From Umbelopsis ramanniana AG (lineage: Eukaryota > Mucoromycota > Umbelopsidomycetes > Umbelopsidales > Umbelopsidaceae), in assembly GCF_025399195.1 (NCBI RefSeq), contig NW_026252106.1, positions 124,001 to 188,000 of the forward strand: a stretch of DNA of 64,000 nt. The letters are read 5' to 3'. The translations under genes were made by a program, and so were the position numbers. Position 1 is the first letter of the stretch. Every line of letters starts with the position of its first letter. The notes under the pieces are model-generated. The model saw nothing but the letters and a program-made list of their open reading frames with translations, was not told the DNA's origin and did no database searches. This document shows positions 1-12,742 of the stretch, in pieces.

Positions 1-2037
1 GATCATCTTCATCGTCCTCAACGCCATCTACGACTCCATTTAGTATGTGAAACTTTTCCAGCGCAATGAGAGTCACTTCCGCCACTGTAGCGTTTGAACC
101 AATGGCGATTAGCTTGTCAATACGCTCACGATATTTGCCGCTCGAATGATCCGAAGTTTTCTTTTTGCTCTTCATTATGGAGGACCTGTTGGAGGACTTC
201 TTATTTTGTGGAGTTGAATTGTTTTCATCATCAGCGTAAACAGATATTTTGATGTACACCTGGCCCTCGCGTTCATGTACTCGCTTGATTCGTTTGTGCA
301 GATAGAAGCGTATGACTGAGTCTTCTCCAAAATTGCCTTTCACTTTGTTCTGAGCTCGAGACACTCCAAGTCTAGTGACTTCAACAGTTGAAGCTTTTTC
401 GCGGAGCTGCTTTACATGCGTTAAAGATGGTAATGGTGTAGTGAGATGGGCGGTCAAAGATTGGAATATAGATAATGGTTTGTCTTGTGACGTGAGAGTG
501 AGTTCGTCTGCAAAATGTGAGCCTTTAACATCAAGCAATCCTCATGCACATTCGATTATTCGTGATTCAATACCTCCATCCATGGTTTTTACACTAAGGT
601 AATACTCTACGCGGCTATTGGGCGAGTCCACACTATTTCCTTCAATTTGCTGAATATGAAACCGTGATACTGCACGCTTTATCAAGTCTTCGGCATTCGT
701 GTTTGAATCAACAACCACGGTCTTGTAGTTGGTGCCTAGATTTACATTACCAGCAAACACACGCAAGACTGTAACTTGCGTACTATTCTCTGAAACAAGG
801 CTAGTTTGCCTAGATGAGCTTATAGACGTATCATCCTGCTGCAATTCGTCAATTGAGGAAGATACTGAAGTCGACCAGTTAGTTTCCAAATCATCGTCCC
901 GAATCGAGATGGTTGCACTTCGTCTCAATGGAAGTTCAGCTTTGGGTTTCTTTCCTAATGAGAAGAGTCGCTTCAGGCCGTTTTTCTTTTCTGCCGTCTG
1001 TAGAATGGTAGATGGTATGTCGACATTTGAAGGTAGTTGTGCCAGTTTGATTGGGGTAATCTTTGTATTTACGTAACCCCCAGTTGATCGCTGTTGATCA
1101 TTTAAGACCAAGTCAGAAGACTTGTGCTCTTGATTTCGCAAGGATGCAGCATCATCTACACTCTTGTCCAGTATACCATGGGATGAGTCAAGTAGATGAC
1201 GCCTTAATTCTGTACGTTTTTCAAATACAGGAGTGCTATCTCCTCTCGTTGGCTCAGCTAGAACGGACCTGCGTTCATCGGTATCACTATCAGCGTCGTT
1301 TTCCATCTCTTCAACCCAAACTTGGAATTCTTCTTCGTCGATATCGTCTGCATCCTTTCCAACAATGATAATATGTGACTGGTATGCTATACCCTTGGAC
1401 ATAGTCACAGACTTTCCTCGCGTATTTCTTGGCGGAATATCGTTAATGATATGCATATTTGCCTGGAGCGAAGTTAACTGTGGAGATTGAAATTGAGTTA
1501 TTATTCGTTGTTCCTGGATAAAAAGTCAAAGAGACAAAAAACCAACCTCAACATTTCGGTGCTTATTGAGCCTGGCCAATCGTTCAAATGGCGTCTATAT
1601 CATCAAAACAGCATTAGAATGACCTTCGGTTGACTGATCGATTTTCAAGATGTTCGATCTACCTCTATGTTTTCCGCGGGTATGTAGCCGATTTCTCCAG
1701 TTTTAAGAACTTTGACTAACCACCAGTACGAATTGGAATCATCCAGAAGAGTCAAAGCATCTCCTTTCACGACAGATGCCTGTCCATCAACTGTAGCCAC
1801 AAAAGTATGTAGAGCATAGACAAGGTCAAAGTCAATATCTGAATCCGGAATGCTAGGCGAGGAAGTCATGCTTGACCGTAAATCGTCGTCTAGTTCCACG
1901 ATGCGATCGTCCTCATCATCATCGTCGTCGTCGTCTTCAAAATCAAATTCATCCTCTTCGATAATATCATCGCTCGATTGTAATCTCCATTGCTGAACTC
2001 GGTCTGTTTGAGAGTCAATGCCCGCTCTTCGGGACAT
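1..2037 (-). CDS. Tea4/Bud14-like SH3 cell-polarity protein, 3' end beyond window
   Basis: Exons on the minus strand: 2037-1663, 1594-1547, 1477-550 and 507 to beyond base 1; all junctions are GT-AG and keep frame. After an acidic stretch, an SH3 domain lies at about residues 73-125 and ends in GYIPAENIE, followed across the first intron by TPFERLARLNKHRNVE. That SH3 plus PFERLARLNKHRN block is typical of fungal Bud14/Tea4 proteins, which link microtubule tips or PP1 phosphatase to formins and polarity sites. Two later segments look ubiquitin-fold/Ras-association-like (around VLRVFAGNVNLG in exon 3 and IRFYLHKRIKR in exon 4). The C-terminus is outside the window. The last intron, 549-508, is only 42 nt and is the least certain junction. 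Family assignment is from memory of the conserved block. Confidence 0.7.
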
Positions 2038-3773
2038 TGTTTTGGTAGCGGTTTAGGAAGTGAAATGCCGAAAAAGGGTGAATGGTATATTAGAGAAGTC
2101 CAAGTTCGCTAGAAATAGTGGAAGCCCGAAAAGAAAGCCGTGTACAAGTGAAAGTGTGTCAAATGCTTATAAGTTGTAGGTCGCAAGTGAAAAACAGGTT
2201 GTCAAGTCCACTGGGGGAAAAAAAAAAGGATTTCGACGTGGGTGCACAAGGACTTACCTATTTTGCTGCAAAGACGATGTGGGCTGAGGCTTTGAACTGA
2301 ACAGTACGGAAAAGTAGACGTCAGTTTTCTCACTTCAGCTCATTTAAATAGATCACGCACACGTACCAAAAAAAATAAAAAAAAAATTCTCGTAAGAGGC
2401 AAGGGAGGCAGGGGAAGATTCACTTTGGCTTGCAGGGAGACGTGAAATGAGTAGAAGAACACAAAATTAAGGCAAAAAAAATACAAAATCCGTGAGGGAA
2501 CAGGCGTCAACTTTGTCATCTTTGTCCATTCCCTTATTCAATGGAGCCTGTTAGTCCTCTTCAAGAACTTATAAGTCCATTGGAATGTCAATTTTGCTGG
2601 ATCTACGATCACCTCCTAAATTTTCAATGATTGTCGCGATTCTCAAATCGCCATACTTTGTTAGCTAATCCGAATAAAGGGTTCGACCCCTTTTGCACAA
2701 AATTTGACAACTGTATTGCATACCACAATGCGTCGCTACATATTTCTGCCTTTTATCAATTTCTGGACCAAAAAACGTGCTAGATCCCGCCAGTACTGCC
2801 AAAATCTTTCGGTACGAAACATGACATTTAGCAGGGCAGTCAATTTAATAAACATAACCGTACCGTCAGCCTTTCAACATTGCCCCTTTACATTCCAGGC
2901 CAATTGAATTTGGAAAAAAGCGATGCCGGCAGAGCAATATAATGTTTGCATTTGATATGTATTTGTGTGGATATTACGCAAATCAGCCAATTTGGTGTTT
3001 TTTTTTAACTCCATCTGTGGCTACAATATACCCAGGCTTGATCGAGCCTTTATGATGAAAACGCTGGTACCGTTGTCTCCGAATCTTGCATTTCATGTAT
3101 CGATTCCCATGATTTGTAAATTACGGCTCCAATATGAAGCATACTGTTCTTAAAATAGAATACGATGCATTGAACGGATTCTGAACCATGACAATATATA
3201 ACTATCACAACGCAATATACTCAGCTCTTCGCAGTACTGGTGTGGTAATTTGTGCATGAGAATGTAACAATACACCATGTATCCTTGGTACAACTGATGA
3301 CGATCGCAAGTGATAACCTTGCAAAATACGAGTTGCTTGCCCATTTCACGGCCAAGCGACTGAACTTCCAATATTTTAAACACCATTAGTAATTTATTTG
3401 CCAAGGCTTCTCTCGTTTATTGAAAAGCATGAATATCATCTCAAATGACACTTTTCATGATATGAGTTATTGAAATCAATTTTTGATGCAATATGGCGGT
3501 GTCAATCGAACTTTGTTTTTTGACTGGCTAGGTTGTCATATCGAGTTATTGATATTAGCCTACAAAGATAATCTAGATTTTATCCTTTCGAATATAGAGT
3601 GAGAGCTTTTGGCGCACAGAAAGTAGGAATCGAACGAAGCGACGGCATGTAATCCATATCCTTGCACGTGACCTAGCCTTTTTGGCAACAAATTCGGGAC
3701 TGCTAAATCATCAAGTTACACTTTTTGTTGAACTGCGCCTGCACACTTCATTTCAGTAGGATTGCTAGGACAC
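2038..3773. other. Intergenic region between divergent genes
   Basis: About 1.7 kb separates the start codons of the SH3 protein (minus) and the PRPF6 gene (plus). It is AT-rich with several A or T runs. Short ORFs here have no recognisable domains and no consistent splicing. It presumably holds both promoters; I see no RNA gene or repeat. Confidence 0.5.
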
Positions 3774-6671
3774 ATGTTCAGTACAACGAAGGATTTCATA
3801 GGGAAACCCGCTCCGGCAAACTATGTTGCTGGTCTCGGAAGAGGAGCCACAGGATTCACTACGCGTTCTGATATTGGTCCAGCTAGAGAACCACAGGAGC
3901 CAACGTAAGTAACGCTTTTGTTTCCATTTAAATGGTTAAAGGCACGATTGCTGATGCTGACGCATTTTTCATTGAATCTAATAGAGAAGCACAGAAAGCC
4001 GCGGCAATAAAAAAGGCAGAAGAGGATGACGACGATGAACGGTTTCAAGATCCCGACAATGAAGTGGGTCTGTTCTCCGGAGCTCCCTACGAAGAAGATG
4101 ACGAAGAAGCCGACAAGGTTTGGGAAATGATTGACGCAAAAATGGATGAACGCAGAAAAGCAAGAAGAGAAGCTAGAGAGAAGGAGGAATTAGAAAAGTA
4201 TCGATCCGAACGTCCAAAGATTTCACAGCAATTTGCAGACATCAAGCGAACGTTGTCTACAGTTAACGAAGACGCATGGAACGCTATTCCTGAAGCTGGA
4301 AATTTGACCGGCAAGGCAAAACGAAAACAACCAAAAATGGATCGATTTACTCCCGTCCCTGATTCTGTTTTAGCGGCTTCGAAGGAGAAAAACCAGCTTG
4401 CCAACACAATCGATGCCACGGACCAGTCACTCGGAGGCATTGCTACTCCTAGCCTCGATAGTGGTATGATGACGGATTTTAAGCAGATTGGTGAAGCACG
4501 CGACAAAGTTCTAGGATTGAAACTAGATCAACTTTCTGACTCTGTTTCTGGCAAGACCAATATTGATCCCAAGGGATATCTCACTGACCTGAACAGCGTT
4601 GTGTTAAAGAGTGATGCAGAAATTGGAGATCTCAAGAAAGCTAGACTACTACTCAATTCTGTCATCACCACCAATCCAAAACACGCACCAGGATGGATTG
4701 CCGCCGCAAGACTGGAGGAAGTTGCCGGTAAAATAGGCACAGCGAGAACGATCATCGCCAAGGGTTGTGACGAGTGTCCTAAGAATGAGGATATTTGGCT
4801 TGAAGCCGCAAGATTGAACACAAAAGATAATGCTAAGATCATTCTTGCTAACGCAGTTCGACATATACCACACTCCGTCAAAATATGGCTCAAGGCAGTG
4901 GATTTGGAAACTGAACCCAATGCTCAAAAGCGGGTACTACGACGTGCACTCGAATTCATACCTAATTCACTCAAACTTTGGAGAGCAGCGGTCAATATGG
5001 AAGATAATCCGGCCGATGCCAAGGTGTTATTGTCACGAGCTGTCGAACTTGTTCCCCTGAGTGTTGAACTCTGGTTGGCGCTAGCTCGATTGGAATCTTA
5101 CGCAAATGCTAAAAAAGTACTCAACAACGCACGCAAGAGCATCCCCACATCACATGAAATATGGATCGCAGCTGCGCGACTAGAAGAACAGCAAGGTAAC
5201 GAAAAGATGGTGGAAACCATCATACAACGTGCTGTCAGTGTCCTTAGTGAAAGTGGAACGGTCATGGATCGAGACCAATGGTTAGTGGAAGCTGAATCCT
5301 GTGAGAAGACAGGCGCTATCGGCACTTGTCAAATAATTATTCGCGCAACCATCGGTCTCGGTATTGAAGATGAAGATAGGAAGAAGACATGGATGGACGA
5401 TGCTGAAAGCTGCATTGCTCATGGGTCTATTGAATGCGCAAGGGCGATCTATGCCCACGCCCTCAAGGTATTTCCAGAGAAGAAGTCAATTTGGAGACGT
5501 GCAGCGTACCTCGAAAAGGGACATGGCACCAAAGAATCGTTGGAGGAGTTGCTTCAACGCGCTGTCAAGTATTGTCCTCAAGCTGAAGTTCTATGGCTCA
5601 TGGGCGCAAAAGAAAGATGGCTATTTGGAGATGTGGAGGGCGCTCGCGCCATTATCCATCAAGCATTTACAGCCAACCCCAACAGTGAGCAGATATGGCT
5701 GGCGGCTGTCAAACTGGAAAGTGAAAACGACGAGCCTGAACGTGCACAAACTCTTCTTAAAAACGCCCGAGAAAAGTCTGGAACAGAGCGTGTTTGGATG
5801 AAATCAGCGGTGTTTGAGCGTCAATTGAGAAACTTTGAAACAGCTCTCTCTCTCCTCGATGAAGCATTGGCTAAGTATCCCACATTCGATAAACTATGGA
5901 TGATCAAATCCCAAATTGAGGACATGGATCTCAACAATCAAGCAAAAGCCCGTGAAACTCTCAACAAAGGTGTGAAAGCTTGCCCCAAGAGCGTGACCCT
6001 TTGGATACTGCTTGCTCGATTGGAAGAAAAGTCAGGCATGCTTGTCAAATCAAGATCTACTCTAGAAAAAGCTCGATACACCAATCCCAAAACGGCCGAG
6101 CTGTGGGTTGAAGCAATACGCATCGAAAACCGTGCCAACAATGTCAACGCTGCTAGAAACCTCGCCGCCAAGGCGTTGCAAGAATGCCCAACGTCAAGCC
6201 TGTTGTGGTCTGAGATTATTTACATGGAACCACGTGCTCAGCGAAAATCAAAGAGCGTAGATGCTTTGAAAAAGTGCGAACAAGACCCATTGATTGTAAC
6301 TGCAGTGGCTCGATTATTCTGGACAGAGAGGAAGATTGACAAGGCTCGAGACTGGTTTCAAAAGGCTGCCAAGATTGACTCTGATCAAGGCGATGTGTAT
6401 GCATGGTGGTATCGCTTTGAGTTGCAGCATGGCTCAGAGGTGAGGAGTTTGTTTTGATTATGTAGCTCTTAATTTTCCCAGATTACCCATTCGCTCACTG
6501 AAATTTATCTCCTAAAAATAGGAACAACAAAAATTTGTCGTCGAGAAGTGCATTGCAGCAGAACCACATCATGGTGAACGATGGCAAGCTGTGGCCAAGA
6601 ATATATATAATTTTGGAAAAAAAACAGACGAAATCTTGAAATTAGTAGCAGGTAGTTTAGAGGGCCAGTAG
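3774..6671 (+). CDS. prp1: Pre-mRNA splicing factor PRPF6/Prp1 (U4/U6.U5 tri-snRNP)
   Basis: Exons 3774-3904, 3985-6439 and 6522-6671 give 911 residues, close to human PRPF6 and fission yeast Prp1. The N-terminus carries the family hallmark [18 protein letters not shown], then the acidic [16 protein letters not shown] region and the KMDERRK block. The rest is a long array of HAT/TPR-like helical repeats (many aaRLE...W motifs). The C-terminus ends with the family's ELQHG...EPHHGERW segment and a short LKLVAG tail. Intron 1 (80 nt) has a TGCTGAC branch-like site and a CTAATAG acceptor; an ATG inside it (3932) opens a longer frame but would skip the conserved N-terminus. The protein bridges U5 and U4/U6 snRNPs in the tri-snRNP. 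Confidence 0.95.
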
Positions 6672-6960
6672 GATTTGACAAAATAAACATCAGGCTATAA
6701 TTACCTATTGATAGAGTACAATGTAAACAGCAACTGGGATCCGAAGTTATTGGGGTGTGATAGAAGAAAAAAGGTGCGAACATTTAATGCGGTTTGTAAT
6801 TTACTAAATTGAGAAAACTATTAGGAACATCAAGAACCATGAAGTCTTTATCGCGAGATTCCAAATGTCGGAGTAGTGGATACCTTTCATTTGAAAATTG
6901 CAAATATGCAATGTCAGCAACGATTAGGCGTCACAGCTTTCTCGTTAATGCAAGGACCTT

Positions 6961-7122
6961 GCGGTAAAATATTACCGCCGTTGAGCTGATGTGTGGTGAA
7001 TATGACCAAATAAGGCAAGCTGAAACAGCCGACATGGTTCAGTCAGCATTAATGGTCGGGAAAATCGGTAACTTCGTTCCAGTCGTTTTTTCCGCTCTAA
7101 AACATTTTCTGAACTATATAAA
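6961..7122 (+). promoter_or_regulatory. Promoter of P450 fusion gene 1: CGG-N10-CCG palindrome, shared blocks, TATA box
   Basis: A perfect inverted repeat at 6961-6978 (arms GCGGTAA/TTACCGC) contains CGG-N10-CCG, with its right end 210 bp before the ATG. Two blocks shared with the second P450 gene follow: TGACCAAA at 7003 and TGGTCGGGA at 7053. A TATATAAA box lies at 7115-7122, about 66 bp before the ATG. Zn2Cys6 regulators commonly bind paired CGG triplets, and such a regulator is encoded at 17185. Binding is inferred. Confidence 0.5.
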
Positions 7123-7187
7123 CACAAACCGGGGCCACATTATGCGTTTCGTTATATAGAATTGCAAACGATTAAACTCTTTTTTAT

Positions 7188-10100
7188 ATGTCAACAACAT
7201 CACTCATCGTAGCCATCAAAGGCACCGATAATGTTGAAAACGATGGTGTCATTGTTCGATTTGGTACTGGCGCAAGCATGGACACACTGCGTAGCCTTAT
7301 TGCCGACAAATTGGGCATTGCCACTGGTTATCAAGATTTGATACTAGAGGATGGCGATGGAAAGCTTCTTTCTGGAATAGATCATGTTCGACAACAACAA
7401 GTCGTCTATGTCAATTTGAAGGATCAAGTCAAATTACCTGCTGTTCCCAAACACACGCTTCCATACTTTGGCAACTTGTACGACATGCTACCAGACATGT
7501 AAGTGATAGATAACTATGCTATAATCGATATACAATGGAATATGCACCTTTCTTCTTGTACAAGTGCTTATAATTTATCATAGGTTGGCAAGCTGGAGAC
7601 GACTTTTTGAAGAGTATGGTCCCGTCGTGAAAGTTAATTTGCTCGGAAGCGAAATTATTGGAACAAATGATCCGGCCGTTGCAGAGCTTTTCGTAAAGGA
7701 AAATGAGTACTTCACAAAGAAAATTTACGGTGGTCTCTCTGAAGTTAAAGCATTCGGTGGACAAGGTCTATTCACTACAGACAGTGATGAAATGGACTGG
7801 AAGCTTGCTCACAAGCTTCTTATGCCGGCATTCTCTCCTAGAGCTATCAAGGTAACCCTTTGAAGATTACATCAATCTCATTAGATTATCTCATATTCAT
7901 TTCAATGCAGGCGTACCAACTAGAGATGAGCTTGATTGGTCAAACTACCATCAAGTTGTTGGAGCAATTTTCTTCCGATGAATCTGTCGAAATTCTTCAC
8001 TGGACCACCAATCTTACATTCGAGACTATTGGAAAAGTTGGATTCGGATATGGTATGCTGATGAGAAAATAATTCTATACTCATTTCATATACAGTAACT
8101 GACATTGTAAAATTTCTTAGACTTCCATCTACTGGATGACCGCAATGCCGAGAATCACCCATTTATCGAAGCTATGGGATATTGTATGAAACAATCTTTT
8201 ACCAGAACGACTCAAGCAAAAGTTATGAAGCATTTACCTTTGGAGAGCAATCGCCGCTTTGATGAATCTCTCAAGCTTATGCATACGACAGTTGATGATG
8301 TTATTCAGCAGCGCAAGAATGGTCCTGAGGCTAAAGACAAGGATAAGGACTTGCTCGGCTTCATGTTGAATGCTCGAGATGAGAATGATCTAGGTCTTAC
8401 GGACGAAAACATCCGTGATCAAGTTATCACGTTCTTGATTGCTGGGCACGAAACAACCAGCAACACGCTGGCTTGGACATTGTACGAACTCTCTCGTCAT
8501 CCTGAAATTGAAGAAAAGATTTTACAAGAGATTGTCAACCTTGAAATCACTCATGATGGTCTCCCAACCTCTAAACAATCATCCAACATGAAATATACTC
8601 ACCAAGTACTTAAGGAGACTCTTCGTATGTACTCTCCTCTTCGTGCACTTGGCAAACATTGCAAAAAAGGTACGTCTTAAAAGATTATATTTATTTCAAA
8701 CATGAAATTTGTCTCGTGTCCACCTTTTCTTGATTGCTTACCCTATTCACATAGATATCATTGTTCCTGGAGGCTATCAAATCAAAGCTGGGTCTGAAGT
8801 CATTGTCCATTTGGGCTCTATGCACTACAATGAAGCCATTTATCCCAATCCTGATGAATATGATCCTAGTCGATGGACGCCTGAAGAAGAACAAAAAAGA
8901 TCTCGCTTCGCTTGGCTCCCTTTCAGTACCGGACCACGCTCATGCATTGGTATGGCACTTGCTCTCCAAGAAGCCAAGACGATCCTTGGCATGCTCCTTC
9001 ATCGATTCCGTTTCGTTTATGACGGACCTCCGATAACACATGATCCCAAGTCTCCTACCACGAAACCACTGAATTTGTTCATGAAAATTCTTCCTCGTGA
9101 ACACCTTCCTAGTCCCACTGCTGATAATAGACTCACACCGCCCGGATCTCCAGCTCAAACAAAGATGCCTCGAGCCACTCTACCGACAGCCGCTGTAAAT
9201 GCTGGCACTGTACCTCTTCCTCCCGTAACCTTCCTCTTTGGTACTCAGACCGGTACTGCTCAAGACTATGCTTCACAGCTCGCAGGCCAAGCTAAAAACT
9301 TTGGCTTCAAGAACGTTAAAGTCTGTGATATGGACAAGTGGGAGGTTTTGGAAAAGGGAAAGTATAATGTTCCTAAAGGATCCAGTGACCGTCGTGAACT
9401 TGTCATCATCTGTACCGCTACCTACAATGGTTCCCCTCCAGATTCTGCCGAAAAATTCGATAAATTCATTTCCGACGATTCGAATGACAAAGATCGACCA
9501 ATGGAAGGTCTTCTCTATTCAGTATTCGGATTGGGTAACAAGAATTGGAGAACATATCAACAATTCCCTACCAAGTGTGACAATCGCCTCGACGAACTTG
9601 GCGCAGAGCGCTTCTTCTATCTTGGATCAGGTGATGCTGACAAGGATATGGATGCAGATTTTCATGAATGGTAAGACTTCGAAGCAATGCATATAGCATT
9701 ATGATGTGTAGCTTTTGACCTTTATTGATAGGTGCGCTCATTTCTGGTCCCATACTCTCATCTATTTTGGTATTGGAACAAACCCCGAAACCACTTCTCT
9801 GGTACCTACACCATCCAAGTACGAGGATCCTGCTGATAAGCTTGAGGTCCAAATTATTGAAAAATCAGAAGATGCCAAATGCATCAGCGCAAGCAAGAAT
9901 GTTAATGGAGAGTACAATGCCGAGATTAATGTCAACACCGAACTCCAGAATGTTGAGCTATCCAAGCGCAGCACTCGTCATATCGAAATCGACATCTCTA
10001 AACTCCAATCTCCTAACACTGACAAGCACAGATATCTTGCTGGAGATCATCTTGAGGTTCTCCCAGAGAATTCAGACATGGATATCGAAAAGGTTGCACT

Positions 10101-11121
10101 TGGATTTGGTCTTATCCTCGACTCTGTTTTCGAAATCACCAACGTCGATGTCACAACCGTTTCATCTCGCAGTCTAGCCGTCGCTATTAAGGGACCATGC
10201 ACAGTGAGAAATGCACTCAAGTACTATGCAGATATTTACTCTGCTCCTTCAAGGTATATGCTTGCTTACTTTGCAGCTCGCTTGCAAAAGACACATCCTG
10301 ATGTTGCTGCTACGTTCTCTGATGTGATTGTCCCAGGAGATAAAGGTCAAGCGGCATACATCGAGTTTATCAAAGAGTGTCGCAATCTTTTGGACTTGCA
10401 AAGAAAGTATCCTCTCAAGGAACTCAGCCTTAAGGAATTCCTTTGTGCTGTCACAGTTATGCAGCCCCGTCGCTATTCCATTGCCTCATCTCCACTGAAG
10501 AACAAGGACTCTGCTCATCTTGCTGTCGGTGTTGTCGACGATGTTATGAACAACCGCCACTATCCTGGTCTCACATCTGGATACCTTGCAAACGTTCAAC
10601 CACCATGCCCATTGCGTGCTCGTATCAAGTCCAGCAAGAGCAGTTTCTGCTTGCCATCGGATGAGAAGACACCTATCATCATGATTGCTGCTGGCACTGG
10701 CGTATCACCATTTGTTGGATTTTTGCAAGAACGAGAAGTGCTTAAATCTGATGCCGAGGCCTATCTCTTCTTTGGCTGCAGACATCCAGACCAGGACTTC
10801 ATCTACCGCGATGTGTTTGAAGGATATGAAAAATCTGGAGTGATTACCAAGCTTTATCCAGCATTCTCTCGATATGGCGAGGATAACCCTAGAAAGTATG
10901 TGCAACATCAGATCATGGCCAATGCTGGAGTAATTTGGAAACTCCTCAGTCAAGGAGCTGTCATCTATGTCTGTGGAGCTGGCACAATGAGCAGAGACGT
11001 TCGCCGTACGTTTGAGCTTATGGCGAAGAGCTTTGGTGGAGCTAAGACGGACGAAGAAGCAACCGAGCTTCTTACCGGCCTTATGACTAGTGGTCGATAC
11101 AACGAAGACGTTTGGGGTTAA
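7188..11121 (+). CDS. Self-sufficient P450-reductase fusion (CYP505/P450foxy-like) with N-terminal ubiquitin-like domain, copy 1
   Basis: Exons 7188-7498, 7584-7851, 7911-8052, 8121-8669, 8755-9670 and 9732-11121 give 1191 residues. Residues 1 to about 80 form an extra domain with a ubiquitin/beta-grasp-like pattern (ASMDTLRSLIADKLGI, LILEDGDGKLL), joined within exon 1 to the P450 start. The heme domain shows AGHETTSN (I helix), KETLR (ExxR) and FSTGPRSCIG with the heme ligand near Cys487. The reductase part has FGTQTGTAQDYA (FMN), RRYSIASSP (FAD) and AAGTGVSPFVGFLQER (NADPH), ending in an aromatic VWG. No membrane anchor is seen, so it is probably soluble. CYP505 enzymes hydroxylate fatty acids near the omega end; the substrate here is inferred. 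Tandem duplicate of the gene at 12743. Confidence 0.93.
8523..10377 (+). repeat. Near-identical tract shared with 14089-15943
   Basis: By eye this 1855-bp stretch differs from 14089-15943 at only two bases (near 8945 and 9002). Introns 4 and 5 are identical in the two copies, whereas introns 1-3 and the 5' exons are clearly diverged and differences resume at 10378. This is the signature of gene conversion or unequal exchange within a tandem pair. Confidence 0.85.
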
Positions 11122-11891
11122 TTTTCTTGATGCCAAACCACTATCGTAGAAGATTTTATGTAAACATGCTTAACAACATTTCGGTAATAAAATTTATGTT
11201 CTTTTCTGGCTGTCTTTAAGAAATTACGCACATGATGGTCAAGTTTGGAGAATGCAGGCAGGGCATCATGTTAGATAACGGACATAGTTTAAGCTAATAA
11301 ACACCGGACTATGGGAAGAAGCCTGAATGTCATGTAGTTTTCTCCTATGCGAGCAATATCGAATCGGTTAAAATTGTAATGAGTCTATCGCTTCGTTTTG
11401 ATAGATATATATATTATGTGCATCCAAGGCAGCAGATGAAGTATAATGTCTCGTCATTCCCTGCCTTTCACTAAACAGTCGCCCAGTTTACATTCCCTTT
11501 CCCATGCACACTGATTATGCTGCTAAACCTGGTAAATGATTTTTTATTATTATTTCGGTTTATAGCAGTAAATCAGTAGAGACGGCTTGGTGTCTGTTTT
11601 CAATCAGATGCCACGGTTGTTTTATGGAACCTTTCGTCTTTATTCGTTATATCGAACACATGATTCTTTTCATTGAGAACTTTAACACAAGGTCAATCCA
11701 CCTGTGTATCTAAGTAGCTTACAAATCAAGTCGCATCATTCTACATTTCCGCATGCTGCTATAACTCGCAATCAATCTTGTTAAACCCACTAAAGTATTA
11801 CTACAACATCATTAAAAGCACCAAACTAGCTTGTTAAATCGTGTATATTCGGCTCATACGATAAAATTCTTTTTAATTTTTTTACCACAAG

Positions 11892-12074
11892 AATGCTTTC
11901 GAAAAAACTGCTGGAGCTGGTGTGGAAATTCCAAATGGTTTATGGCATAGTTTATTAGTGGATACGGCAAAATTAAGGGCGGCGTACAGGGATAAAAGCC
12001 GTGAAAATATTGACAAGAGTCTTGTGGCACTCAATCCGGACAATGCTCGCAAAAGATATCTTCGTCTCATTTGA
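11892..12074 (+). pseudogene. Orphan 60-codon open segment, possible gene remnant or terminal exon
   Basis: An open frame without an ATG begins right after a T-rich tract ending in CAAG (acceptor-like) and runs to a TGA at 12072-12074. The translation has ordinary protein composition (for example GLWHSLLVDTAKLRAAYRD and NPDNARKRYLRLI) and no simple-sequence bias. I do not recognise the family. It could be the last exon of a decayed gene displaced by the P450 duplication, or chance. Confidence 0.3.
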
Positions 12075-12519
12075 TACAACAAAGGATACTTGACAATACG
12101 TGATTTAACTGAATGATCTCTTTCATTGCTAGCTCAAGAATTGGTAACATAACAAATGACCGTTAACAAGAGCTGAAATATGATATGTTGAGTGTCTTAT
12201 TATCAATAAGTTTGATGAATCTCATAAGATGAGGCTTGCAATACTATTAATGACAGTCAAGATTACGTACAATATCGACGGACACGTTTCCGCGACCATT
12301 GAAAATCTGGTACGGTTAACAGGAAATACATATACGACTCATAAAACCGCCTCATTAGATTGCACCATTGCCTCGCGAATATGCATCTACGGATGAGTAT
12401 CGCTCAAGCACCATATCTAATGCAAAAAACTTATCAAATACGTTGATTCTATCTATAGGGATCTCGCTTACTTGCTTTGCGAACCAACATTGATGAATAC
12501 CAATGTGAAAAAGTAGTGG

Positions 12520-12670
12520 TGGTAAAGTTTACCGCCAGTCAGCTTACGAGCGCTGAAAATGACCAAAAATGGCAGGTAAAATGAAGTTGGTCAGATATAA
12601 CTGGTCGGGAGTATGGTAATCACACTCCGGCCATTGCTTGCGCGTCCAAATTAGTTCAGAAATTATAAAA
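12520..12670 (+). promoter_or_regulatory. Promoter of P450 fusion gene 2: CGG-like palindrome, shared blocks, TATA box
   Basis: TGG-N9-CCG at 12520-12534 contains the palindrome GGTAAA-G-TTTACC and ends 209 bp before the ATG, matching the position of the copy 1 palindrome. TGACCAAA recurs at 12560 and TGGTCGGGA at 12602, at nearly the same distances as in copy 1. A TATAAAA box lies at 12664-12670. Confidence 0.45.
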
Positions 12671-12742
12671 AAGTGCTTTGGGTCAACGCTTTATTCTTTT
12701 CAATACTAATAGTTTTCATCACTCGCTGAGCTTTCTATTTTT

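Larger units (their letters stand above)
11122..12742. other. Intergenic region between the two P450 fusion genes
   Basis: About 1.6 kb, AT-rich, holding the terminator region of copy 1, an orphan open reading segment at 11892-12074 and the promoter of copy 2. Nothing else recognisable was seen. Confidence 0.5.

Noticed and set aside
2676-2705. T-arm-like sequence (GGGTTCGACCCC) suggesting a tRNA
   Set aside because: No matching acceptor, D or anticodon arms upstream; does not form a cloverleaf.
3620-3660. GAATCGAAC word suggesting a minus-strand tRNA
   Set aside because: The T-stem does not pair and no other arms can be found.
3932-3984. PRPF6 start at the internal ATG 3932
   Set aside because: It lies in an intron and would lose the conserved [18 protein letters not shown]-terminus encoded by exon 1.
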